DNA of 64,000 bases from an uncultured Prevotellaceae bacterium (GTDB lineage Bacteria > Bacteroidota > Bacteroidia > Bacteroidales > Bacteroidaceae). The stretch covers positions 1 through 64,000 of the forward strand of contig OMWC01000019.1 of the NCBI GenBank assembly GCA_900314655.1, given 5' to 3'. This document shows, piece after piece, positions 9,177-16,842 of this stretch. The notes under the pieces are model-generated. The model made no database searches. It had not been told where the DNA came from and worked only from the letters and a program-made list of their open reading frames with translations. Made by a program: the position numbers and the translations under genes. The stretch's first letter is position 1. Every line of letters begins with the position of its first letter.

Positions 9177-10649
9177 ATGAATATTATCAATAGAATACAA
9201 GTTAATACGAAAAGGATTCTGGCAGTAATTGCCCTTCCCCTCTTAGGGGGAGCTGGAGAGAGTCTCTATGCCCAGACAGGCAAGCCCTTCATTCATGACC
9301 CATCGACCATTCAGGAATGCGATGGCAAATACTATACGTTCGGTACCGGACAAGGCGGTCTAATTTCAGAGGACGGCTGGACTTGGGACGGTGGAGGTGT
9401 ACGCCCCGGTGGCGGTGCTGCCCCTGACGTGCTGAAAATCGGCGACCGCTATCTCGTGGCCTATGGTGCTACGGGCGGCGGACTGGGCGGCGGTCATAAC
9501 GGCCGCATCCTCACCATGTGGAACAAGACTCTTGATCCCAATTCACCGGATTTCAAATACAGCGAACCCATCGAGGTGGCTTCCACGGATGGAAATGAAG
9601 ACTGTGATGCCATTGACCCCGGACTGCTGCTCGATCCCACGACAGGACGACTGTGGTTGAGTTACGGTACCTATTTCGGTTATATCCGACTGGTAGAACT
9701 CGACCCCAAGACCGGAAAGCGCGTGGAAGGTAACGAAGCCATCAATATCGGTATCGACTGCGAAGCTTCCGACCTAATCTATCGCAACGGCTGGTATTAT
9801 CTGCTGGGCACTCACGGCACCTGCTGCGATGGTGTGAACTCCACCTATAACATCGTGGTGGGACGCTCACGCAAGGTGACAGGTCCCTATATAGATAATG
9901 TGGGACGTTCCATGCTCGAAGGCGGTGGCAAGATGGTGATTGCCGCCCACGACCGCGTGGTAGGCCCCGGACATTTCGGACGCTGGATTGAGGAAGAAGG
10001 TGTGGAAAAGATGTCGTGCCACTTCGAAGGCGACTTCGATCAGGAAGGCATGAGCGTATTGGGTATCCGTCCGTTGTTATGGAAAAACGACTGGCCCGTG
10101 GCTGGAGAAGCCTTCAAGGAAGGTATCTATGAAATAGAATCGGAACGCCGCGGCTATGCCTTGGAAATGGCCGTTGACTTCGTTCGCATCAACCAACCCC
10201 GCCGTTGGTTCCGCCGTGATACGACCAAGACTCCCGAACCCGTTCTGATGCAGACCCTCCAGGATGTGGAAAAAGCCTGGCCCAAAGGCGATGTTCCCGT
10301 ACGTTGCGGTGACTATATGGTACGTCCTCATCAGCAATGGGCCATCACGGCTGCACCGAATGCCGGTGGATATATGGGACAGCCCTACTATCGCATCTCC
10401 ATTGCCGGTACTGACCGTTCGCTGACAGCTACTGCCAGCCGCGAAGTCATCGCACAGGAAGGTTTCACAGGAGCCGACGAACAACTCTGGCGCATCGACC
10501 AACTCACCGACGGCACATTCCGCATTATGCCTAAGAAGGTGCCTGGTTGCGACAAGCCATTGGCACTGGTGTCGTTCAGCGACAGCAATCCCACGCTTGC
10601 GGAGTTTGACTTCAACAGCGACAACTCCAAATGGAATCTGAGAAAGTAA
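9177..10649 (+). CDS. GH43 arabinan/arabinoxylan hydrolase
   Basis: This exported protein of 490 residues has a GH43 five-bladed propeller (about 36-330). The three acidic residues are visible: base D41 in IHDPST, pKa modulator D147 in AIDPGL, and acid E196 in CEASDLIY. The pattern is closest to endo-arabinanase-like GH43 members. The C-terminal part (about 380-490) resembles a ricin-like beta-trefoil (ITAAPNAGGYMG, DEQLWRIDQL). The signal region is unusual: the part just before cleavage (ALPLLGGAGES) is encoded by a GC-rich palindrome of the dispersed repeat family (9230-9262), apparently kept in frame. It sits 90 nt after CE1 and 36 nt before GH10-CBM6 and is probably co-transcribed with both. 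Confidence 0.87.
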   Translation: MNIINRIQVNTKRILAVIALPLLGGAGESLYAQTGKPFIHDPSTIQECDGKYYTFGTGQGGLISEDGWTWDGGGVRPGGGAAPDVLKIGDRYLVAYGATGGGLGGGHNGRILTMWNKTLDPNSPDFKYSEPIEVASTDGNEDCDAIDPGLLLDPTTGRLWLSYGTYFGYIRLVELDPKTGKRVEGNEAINIGIDCEASDLIYRNGWYYLLGTHGTCCDGVNSTYNIVVGRSRKVTGPYIDNVGRSMLEGGGKMVIAAHDRVVGPGHFGRWIEEEGVEKMSCHFEGDFDQEGMSVLGIRPLLWKNDWPVAGEAFKEGIYEIESERRGYALEMAVDFVRINQPRRWFRRDTTKTPEPVLMQTLQDVEKAWPKGDVPVRCGDYMVRPHQQWAITAAPNAGGYMGQPYYRISIAGTDRSLTATASREVIAQEGFTGADEQLWRIDQLTDGTFRIMPKKVPGCDKPLALVSFSDSNPTLAEFDFNSDNSKWNLRK

Positions 10650-10685
10650 CAATAACGATAACCCTAACGATAACTATAACTTAAA

Positions 10686-12935
10686 ATGAAAAAAGCAATT
10701 ATTGCAGCCCTATTCATGGGCTTCATAACCATCAGTGCCAATGCCCAATTGTCCAGCAATCCCTACAAATTCTTGGGCAATATTACGACCAGAGGAAGTG
10801 TGGAAGCCGGAGGTGGCGTGCCACAGTATTATACTCTTTGGAACCAGATTACCTGTGAGAACGAATCGAAATGGTCTTCCGTGGAAGGAAACCGTGGCAA
10901 CTTCAACTGGGTTGGAGCAGACAATGCTTTCAACTATGCCAAACAGCACGGCTTCACCCATAAGTTCCATGCTTTAGTGTGGGGCTCACAGTATCCAAGT
11001 TGGTTGGATAATCTGTCTGCAGGTGAACGATTCTCCGCTATGACCAACTGGTTCGACCATGCCAAGGCCCATTATGAGACACTACCGATGATTGACGTCG
11101 TCAACGAGGCTGTATCGAATATCCAAGGAAACCCCCACCAGCCAGGCAACCCCATGATCAAAGAGACGCTTGGTGGCGGCGGCAAGACGGGTTACGATTG
11201 GCTGATCAAAGCCTTTGAGATGGCTTACGAACGCTGGCCGGATGCCATTCTCATCTATAATGACTACAACTCTATCCAATACGACATCGACCCCTACATC
11301 GACCTTGTTCGCACCCTGCGCGATGCCGGAGCACCTATCGATGCCTACGGAAACCAGTCGCACGCCGTGGCCAATATGAGTTCTGCCAGTTTAAAAGCTG
11401 CACTCGACAAGCAACAAAATGCGCTGCAGATGCCTATGTTCATCACGGAACTGGATATTAATATTGCAAACGACGCTCAGCAAAAGGCACAGTATCAGCA
11501 AGTATTACCGGTAATGTGGGAAGCTCCCTATTGCGCTGGCGTCACTTTATGGGGATATATCCATGGAGCCACATGGGTTGATAACTCAGGACTGTACAAG
11601 AATGGTGTAGAGCGTCCTGCCATGACCTGGATCAAAGAGTATATGCAGACCGACGCAGCCAAGAATGCGGTGAGCCCATTCCCTGGCACCAAGAAAGAGG
11701 CTTCCATCTATATTCGTCCCGCAGCGCTGAAGGTGGCTTATGGAGATGCACTTCCTATCAAGGTACGCGCACGCATGGCCACCAAGACTATCCAGAAAAT
11801 CGATCTCTATGCGAATGATGAGTTGATTGCCACCATGACAGAGGAACCCTACATAACAGAATACACGGCAAACTCGGCAGGCGAGAAAACCCTGAAGGCC
11901 ATAGTCACCACTACCGATGGTTCCACCTATGAGCGCTTGTCGCGCATCCAAGTGAGCCGCGGCTCCAAGCGCAAACCTTACAACGATATTGTAGCAGAAT
12001 TGCCGGGAACCATCAAGATAGAAGAATATGACGAAGGCCTTTCGGGCGTAGCGTATAGCAATGCTTCACGCACCTCTTATGCAATGAAAGACGGTCAGTG
12101 GATGGAATACACCGTTGATGTGAAAGAGGATGGCCTCTACGCCCTTGAAGTGGAGGTTGCCTCCGCCAATAGCAACGGTATGTTCCACCTGTCAGAATAC
12201 GGGTTTGATAACCTCACTTTCCACACCAATATCACTCAGGTGCCCAATACAGGCAGTGCCACTACGTTCCAAACCCTGCGCTGCCCCATGACGGAGCCTC
12301 TGAAGGCTGGTCGTCATACTTTCTGCCTGAACATCGATAAAGGAGGTTTCTACATCAAGAGCATGACCTTCAAAGCGCTGCCTGTCATCAGCCTGCCTGG
12401 TACGCTCGAAGTAGAAGACTTTACCAGCGGTGAAAGTATCAGTGTCATCGGCGGCAACGGTGGCTCAGTGCTTGGAAACACCACTACAGGCGAATGGCTA
12501 GAATATGCCGTCAACATCACTGAAGCTGGGAAATACTCCTTTGAAGCTACCGTATCTTCAGCCGTCGAGGGTTCGTCCTTCAAGATGACACTGATAGAAC
12601 CCGACGGTAACAAGAAAACTTTGGGAACCATCACCTTGCCCAATACCGGCAGTCTGAATACCTATCAAGTGAAGAGCGGCAACATCCGCAACAAGCTGAA
12701 GGATGGACGCCAGACGCTGCGTATCGATGTCATCAATGGTGGTTTCAACCTCGACAAACTGGTATTCACCTGTACAGAACCCACTGGCATCATCTCGGCA
12801 GAGGCCGAGCAGACAGCTACTGAGACACAGTGGTTCTCACCCGACGGTCGCAGACTGAGCGCTCCACAAAAAGGTCTCAACTTGGAACGTACGGTTATCA
12901 ACGGCCAAACGGTTACGCGAAAAGTAATTAGATAA
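10686..12935 (+). CDS. GH10 xylanase with two CBM6-type domains
   Basis: This endo-beta-1,4-xylanase of 749 residues is exported (signal peptide about 1-20). The GH10 barrel (about 25-345) has acid/base E141 in DVVNEAV and nucleophile E255 in FITELDI, with normal spacing, so no CBM is inserted into the barrel. An Ig-like domain (about 350-430) follows, then two CBM6/35-like sandwiches (about 440-565 and 568-700; each begins like GTIKIEEYDEG or GTLEVEDFTSG). The end (WFSPDGRRLSAPQKGLN...) resembles a Bacteroidota C-terminal sorting tail. It is last in the plus-strand unit and is followed by a hairpin shared with the convergent GH31 gene. Confidence 0.92.
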   Translation: MKKAIIAALFMGFITISANAQLSSNPYKFLGNITTRGSVEAGGGVPQYYTLWNQITCENESKWSSVEGNRGNFNWVGADNAFNYAKQHGFTHKFHALVWGSQYPSWLDNLSAGERFSAMTNWFDHAKAHYETLPMIDVVNEAVSNIQGNPHQPGNPMIKETLGGGGKTGYDWLIKAFEMAYERWPDAILIYNDYNSIQYDIDPYIDLVRTLRDAGAPIDAYGNQSHAVANMSSASLKAALDKQQNALQMPMFITELDINIANDAQQKAQYQQVLPVMWEAPYCAGVTLWGYIHGATWVDNSGLYKNGVERPAMTWIKEYMQTDAAKNAVSPFPGTKKEASIYIRPAALKVAYGDALPIKVRARMATKTIQKIDLYANDELIATMTEEPYITEYTANSAGEKTLKAIVTTTDGSTYERLSRIQVSRGSKRKPYNDIVAELPGTIKIEEYDEGLSGVAYSNASRTSYAMKDGQWMEYTVDVKEDGLYALEVEVASANSNGMFHLSEYGFDNLTFHTNITQVPNTGSATTFQTLRCPMTEPLKAGRHTFCLNIDKGGFYIKSMTFKALPVISLPGTLEVEDFTSGESISVIGGNGGSVLGNTTTGEWLEYAVNITEAGKYSFEATVSSAVEGSSFKMTLIEPDGNKKTLGTITLPNTGSLNTYQVKSGNIRNKLKDGRQTLRIDVINGGFNLDKLVFTCTEPTGIISAEAEQTATETQWFSPDGRRLSAPQKGLNLERTVINGQTVTRKVIR

Positions 12936-12979
12936 CGATAACGAAAACCCTAACGATAACGAAAACGAAAACGAAAAAG

Positions 12980-13022
12980 CCCTAACCCTAACTTTCATCA
13001 AGCGCAAAAGTTAAGGTTAGGG
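12980..13022. terminator. bidirectional hairpin between convergent genes
   Basis: The 16-bp stem has one mismatch (12980-12995 with 13007-13022) and an 11-nt loop. The arms are built from CCCTAAC-type repeat units. It lies between the stops of GH10-CBM6 (plus) and GH31 (minus), with TTT after the stem on the plus strand and TTTTTCG after it on the minus strand. It probably ends both transcripts. Confidence 0.6.
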
Positions 13023-13034
13023 TTTACGTTAAGG

Positions 13035-15374
13035 TTAAAACTTCACTTCGGTTTTGCTGCCGCCATATTCCACGGTCTTCAGTTGACCTCCTGGCAATTG
13101 AATGCGGAATGTGCGGTTTTCCAACATACCCTTGAAACTTCCTTCACGCTTACCGATGGTCAACGTGCGCTTGCGGTCGTTCCATTGCAGCAAGATCGTG
13201 CTGTAAGCCCCCTGCTCGTAATTATAATTGTCACCTTCATCCTCATAAAGCGTGAACGTGGCATCAGCTCCGGGATAGACCAGCAAGTCAAGCGTCTGCC
13301 AGTCAGCGATATTGGCATTCATCACCTCCTTCCTGCAGAGCGGTAGAATACTTCCCGCCTTCACATAGACAGGACAATGAGCCAGCGTGCCGTCAGCCTT
13401 TACGGTCTGTCCTCCTTCCAGACGTTCTCCGCTCCAATAGTCATACCATGGGGTGCCTTGCGGCAGATATACATCGTAAGTTTTCTTCGCCGTCCAGTCG
13501 GCTGTAACCTCCCGTTGTATCTTCTCTGGCGTATAAAGAGCCTCCACCACGGGAGCCACCAGCAACGAACGGCCAAACATAAACTCACGATTATTGTCCC
13601 AAGCCTTCGGATCATCCTTGAAATCCATCATCAAGGCGCGCATAAAACTGTCATCATTACGGTGTACCTGCCACGAAGTGCTATAGATATAAGGCAACAA
13701 CTGATAACGCATCTTGACGGCAGCGAGCAGCGCATCATAGACAGGCTCGCCTGGCTTCCCGTAGTAATTCAGTTCGCGCCATACGTCCGTGCCGTGGCTG
13801 CGCATCATCGGACAGAACAGTCCAAACTGCATCCAGCGCACATAGAGTTCATGGTATTGCAGATTGTTCATGCCCGAAAGCCGTCCTTTGGTATTGTAAG
13901 CCCCTGCAAAGAAACCGCCGATATCGGTATTCACGTTGGGATTGGCCGTCAGCGTATAGTTCAGGCAAAGCGGAACCTGCTTTCGGAGCACATCCCAGGA
14001 AGAATTGACATCACCACTCCAGGTGTTGGCACCCGTGCGCTGCTGACCAGCGAAATAACTACGGGTGAGGATAAACACACGCTTATTCTTGTCAACGGCC
14101 CGCTGATGATTATAAACTCCCTCCACGGTAGCCAACGGGAAGAGGTTGCGCATAGAACGCCACGAGGCCTGCCCTTCCTTACCAGAAACAGGATCGGTCA
14201 TGGGGCGCACCTGATCAAGATCACTCTCCTGAAAATCCAGATGGTCGGGATCGGTGGAATCCATCCACCATGCATCGATACCCGTCTGATGGAGTCGGCT
14301 GAGATGGCGCCAATAGATATCACGGGCTTCCTTACTGAAAGGATCATACACACGCACACCACTCGGATAATCCATACGGGGAGGCCAGAAGGTCAGACCG
14401 CTCTGCGGCCATGTCTGGAAATCATAGAGCAATCCTTTTTCAGAGAGGTCGCGATAAGGTTTCGTCATGGGACCGAAACTCGCCCATATACTGATATTCA
14501 GATGCTTTCCCTGCTGATGCACACGGTCGATCATCTGCTGATAATCGGCAAAATCCTCATTGCCGAACTCCATGGCATTCCACACATAATTGCTGCCCCA
14601 ATACTGCCAGTCCTGAATGATACCATCGAGGGGAACACCCGTTTGCTGATAGGTATCCACCACATCGAGCAATTGCTTTGAACTGACGTAACGCTCGCGA
14701 CTCTGATGGAAGCCATAGGTCCAGAGCGGCAACATGGGTACCTTACCTGAAAGCCAGCGCATACCGCTGATCACACCATCGGCGTCGCCACCATAGATAA
14801 AGTAATAATCAACCAGTTCACCGACCTCCGATTCCAGCTTCAGTGTCTGCCCGTCATCATTCAAAGTAGTAGGCGAATAGTTGTCCCAAAAAACACCATA
14901 GCCCTTGATGCTCTGGAAGAAGTGGGCATAGTCCTCTTGGTTCGACTGCATCATCCGTCGGTTTTCACCACGCTGATTCATCTTACCGTTCTGGAGCATT
15001 CCGAAGCCATAGACTGGTTCCTGTCCTTCCAGGCTGAAACTCTGTATCACACGATAGCGGCCCTTGTCCACACCCTCCGTAATCGGACGGAAAGCAGCTC
15101 CCCCTTCGCGCAGCAACACGTTGCCTTTCTTATCCGTGAAAGTAAGGCGGCCGATATCGTCTTTCTTCACCAGCACATTCTTCGCATTACCAGCCTGCGG
15201 CGTGGCCGTCACCACCCAACTATGGTGCTCCACCTTCGCATCGGTCGGTGTCTTCACCACTCTGACGATGTTGGGCGAATAGTAAATCACTTCCGTATTC
15301 TGGGCATAGGTCTCGGCCACGCCCCATGCGCTCATCAGCGCAACGATTAGTAGTAGATAGACATTTTTTCTCAT
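13035..15374 (-). CDS. GH31 alpha-xylosidase/alpha-glucosidase
   Basis: This is a retaining GH31 enzyme of 779 residues. The barrel shows nucleophile D372 in DAWWMDSTD and acid/base D455 in NTWSGDVNSSW, with the usual GIIQDWQYWG strand before them. The frame is open to 15404, but I choose the ATG at 15374 because it gives a clean signal peptide (MRKNVYLLLIVALMS...) and because the promoter box TATCTTTG (15382-15389) lies inside the longer frame. In this context the likely substrate is alpha-xylose or alpha-glucose/galactose side chains of hemicellulose oligosaccharides; the exact sugar is not readable. It is exported to the periplasm or surface. Confidence 0.9.
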   Translation of the reverse strand: MRKNVYLLLIVALMSAWGVAETYAQNTEVIYYSPNIVRVVKTPTDAKVEHHSWVVTATPQAGNAKNVLVKKDDIGRLTFTDKKGNVLLREGGAAFRPITEGVDKGRYRVIQSFSLEGQEPVYGFGMLQNGKMNQRGENRRMMQSNQEDYAHFFQSIKGYGVFWDNYSPTTLNDDGQTLKLESEVGELVDYYFIYGGDADGVISGMRWLSGKVPMLPLWTYGFHQSRERYVSSKQLLDVVDTYQQTGVPLDGIIQDWQYWGSNYVWNAMEFGNEDFADYQQMIDRVHQQGKHLNISIWASFGPMTKPYRDLSEKGLLYDFQTWPQSGLTFWPPRMDYPSGVRVYDPFSKEARDIYWRHLSRLHQTGIDAWWMDSTDPDHLDFQESDLDQVRPMTDPVSGKEGQASWRSMRNLFPLATVEGVYNHQRAVDKNKRVFILTRSYFAGQQRTGANTWSGDVNSSWDVLRKQVPLCLNYTLTANPNVNTDIGGFFAGAYNTKGRLSGMNNLQYHELYVRWMQFGLFCPMMRSHGTDVWRELNYYGKPGEPVYDALLAAVKMRYQLLPYIYSTSWQVHRNDDSFMRALMMDFKDDPKAWDNNREFMFGRSLLVAPVVEALYTPEKIQREVTADWTAKKTYDVYLPQGTPWYDYWSGERLEGGQTVKADGTLAHCPVYVKAGSILPLCRKEVMNANIADWQTLDLLVYPGADATFTLYEDEGDNYNYEQGAYSTILLQWNDRKRTLTIGKREGSFKGMLENRTFRIQLPGGQLKTVEYGGSKTEVKF

Positions 15375-15381
15375 AACGCTG

Positions 15382-15389
15382 CAAAGATA
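15382..15389 (-). promoter_or_regulatory. promoter box for GH31
   Basis: TATCTTTG on the minus strand, 7 nt before the chosen ATG at 15374, the same short distance as at 7269-7284. It supports the internal start and gives GH31 its own promoter apart from the upstream GH43 operon. Confidence 0.55.
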
Positions 15390-15423
15390 GTAAAAAAAAC
15401 TCATATCCCGTCTTTTCAGACGC

Positions 15424-16839
15424 TTAAAGATTCAATTGCAATTCCCACCAGTCGATATTGAAGAGTTTCGGACCCTTGCGGCCTTTGAATAAAAGATAAA
15501 GGTCATGAGAGCCTGTGACAGTTTCTTTCAGATTTGCAGAGAGAGTCTGCCACTGTTCCCAACCTCCTGTGCCGGGCACATCCAGATGCACCAGTTCCTT
15601 ACCGCCAATGCTGTCGATACGAAGTTCTATACTTCCACCACGGAGTCCGCTCGCCACTTGCGCTGAAAAGGCGACGGGACCTTTCGCCCCGAAATCGACA
15701 TTCTGCAACTTGATATAATCACCATTATGCACATCCGTAACATATACTCCAATGGCATCGTTCTGTTCCGTCTTCACCCCACGGGAAAAGGCCATCGTCT
15801 CTGCCTCCACCCGCCGGTAGGGATTGAAAGCGGCCACGGGTTTCACACCCTCGTCGGTAGGCATAATCTTTGGGAATGAGCCATCGCTATTGTACTGGAA
15901 CTCTTCCACCGCCACACTACGGCCAAAGCCGCCACCCTCAGGGAGTTTTCCAGTGTGATAGAAGAAATAGCTATGGCCTTTATAGTCTGCCACACCGCAG
16001 TGGTTGGTAAACGAATTCGTGTCGCAAAGTGGCATAATCTCCCCTACATACTTCCATGGACCTAAGGGTGAAGGAGCAGTGCTGTAGGAGATATGCTCAG
16101 GCACCCCACCTGCAGCATAGAGCAGATAATATCCGCTCCCCTTCTTTTTGGAGGGGCGCAAAACCGGCTTCTTCATCAGCCATGGCCCTTCCACATAACT
16201 GTCCCGATACTGCTTACCCTTCTCACGCTTGTTCATAACAGGTGAGCCGAAAGCTTCCTCGGTCATCTCAATCCTACCAAGTTCGCCCTCGTAACTGATC
16301 ATGTCGCGATTCAGTTTCAAGTAATACAACTGAGGATTACCCCACATGAGCCAAGCCTGTCCGCTATCATCGATCATCACCGTGGGGTCGATATGATCCC
16401 AGGAACCATTCTCAAACAGCGGTTTACCGATAGCATCACGGAAAGGCCCCGTTGGTGAATCACCCACAGCCACTCCGATAGCCATGCCGTTAGACAATTT
16501 TGAATGGGCGCAGATATACCAGAAGAACTTGCCATCGCGCTCAATACACTGTGAAGCCCAGGCACGGTCGTCGGCCCATGTGAAACTCTCCAAGGCCAAG
16601 GGCGAACCATGGTCTTGCCAATTCACCATATCGTTTGTGGAATAGACACGCCACTCCTGCATCCAGAAGAAGTCTGCCTTGTCCTCATCATGCCCGGTAT
16701 AGACATACATTGTGCCGTCGTGCACCATCGGGGCAGGATCGGAAGTGAACCACGTCTGCACAAAAGGATTCTGTGCTGTCGCCAAAGCCGGAGCTGTTAG
16801 AAGTAAACCGGCAATGTAAAGTTTTTTAAGTTCATTCAT
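15424..16839 (-). CDS. GH43 arabinofuranosidase/xylosidase with CBM6
   Basis: This exported protein has 471 residues: signal peptide (about 1-22), GH43 propeller (about 25-325) and a C-terminal CBM6-like sandwich (about 340-471, starting YRRVEAETMAFSRG). The acidic triad is D34 in TSDPAPMV, D151 in HIDPTVM and E217 in YVEGPW. The pattern SDPAPMVHDGTMYVYTGHDED is typical of GH43 enzymes that remove arabinofuranose from arabinoxylan or act as xylosidases. It starts 3 nt after the GH127-type gene, so the two are in one operon. The second module of the double GH43 at 38649-41258 is its nearest relative here. Confidence 0.9.
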   Translation of the reverse strand: MNELKKLYIAGLLLTAPALATAQNPFVQTWFTSDPAPMVHDGTMYVYTGHDEDKADFFWMQEWRVYSTNDMVNWQDHGSPLALESFTWADDRAWASQCIERDGKFFWYICAHSKLSNGMAIGVAVGDSPTGPFRDAIGKPLFENGSWDHIDPTVMIDDSGQAWLMWGNPQLYYLKLNRDMISYEGELGRIEMTEEAFGSPVMNKREKGKQYRDSYVEGPWLMKKPVLRPSKKKGSGYYLLYAAGGVPEHISYSTAPSPLGPWKYVGEIMPLCDTNSFTNHCGVADYKGHSYFFYHTGKLPEGGGFGRSVAVEEFQYNSDGSFPKIMPTDEGVKPVAAFNPYRRVEAETMAFSRGVKTEQNDAIGVYVTDVHNGDYIKLQNVDFGAKGPVAFSAQVASGLRGGSIELRIDSIGGKELVHLDVPGTGGWEQWQTLSANLKETVTGSHDLYLLFKGRKGPKLFNIDWWELQLNL

Positions 16840-16842
16840 ATT

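Noticed and set aside
12936..13030. Telomere-like CCCTAAC repeats as a chromosome or plasmid end
   Set aside because: They lie in the middle of continuous gene content and form a terminator hairpin; similar short arrays occur at several intergenic sites.
13377..14681. Plus-strand open frame of 434 codons
   Set aside because: Lies wholly within the GH31 gene on the opposite strand and has no domain features.
15375..15404. Longer N-terminus of GH31
   Set aside because: The promoter box TATCTTTG lies inside it and the downstream ATG gives a proper signal peptide.
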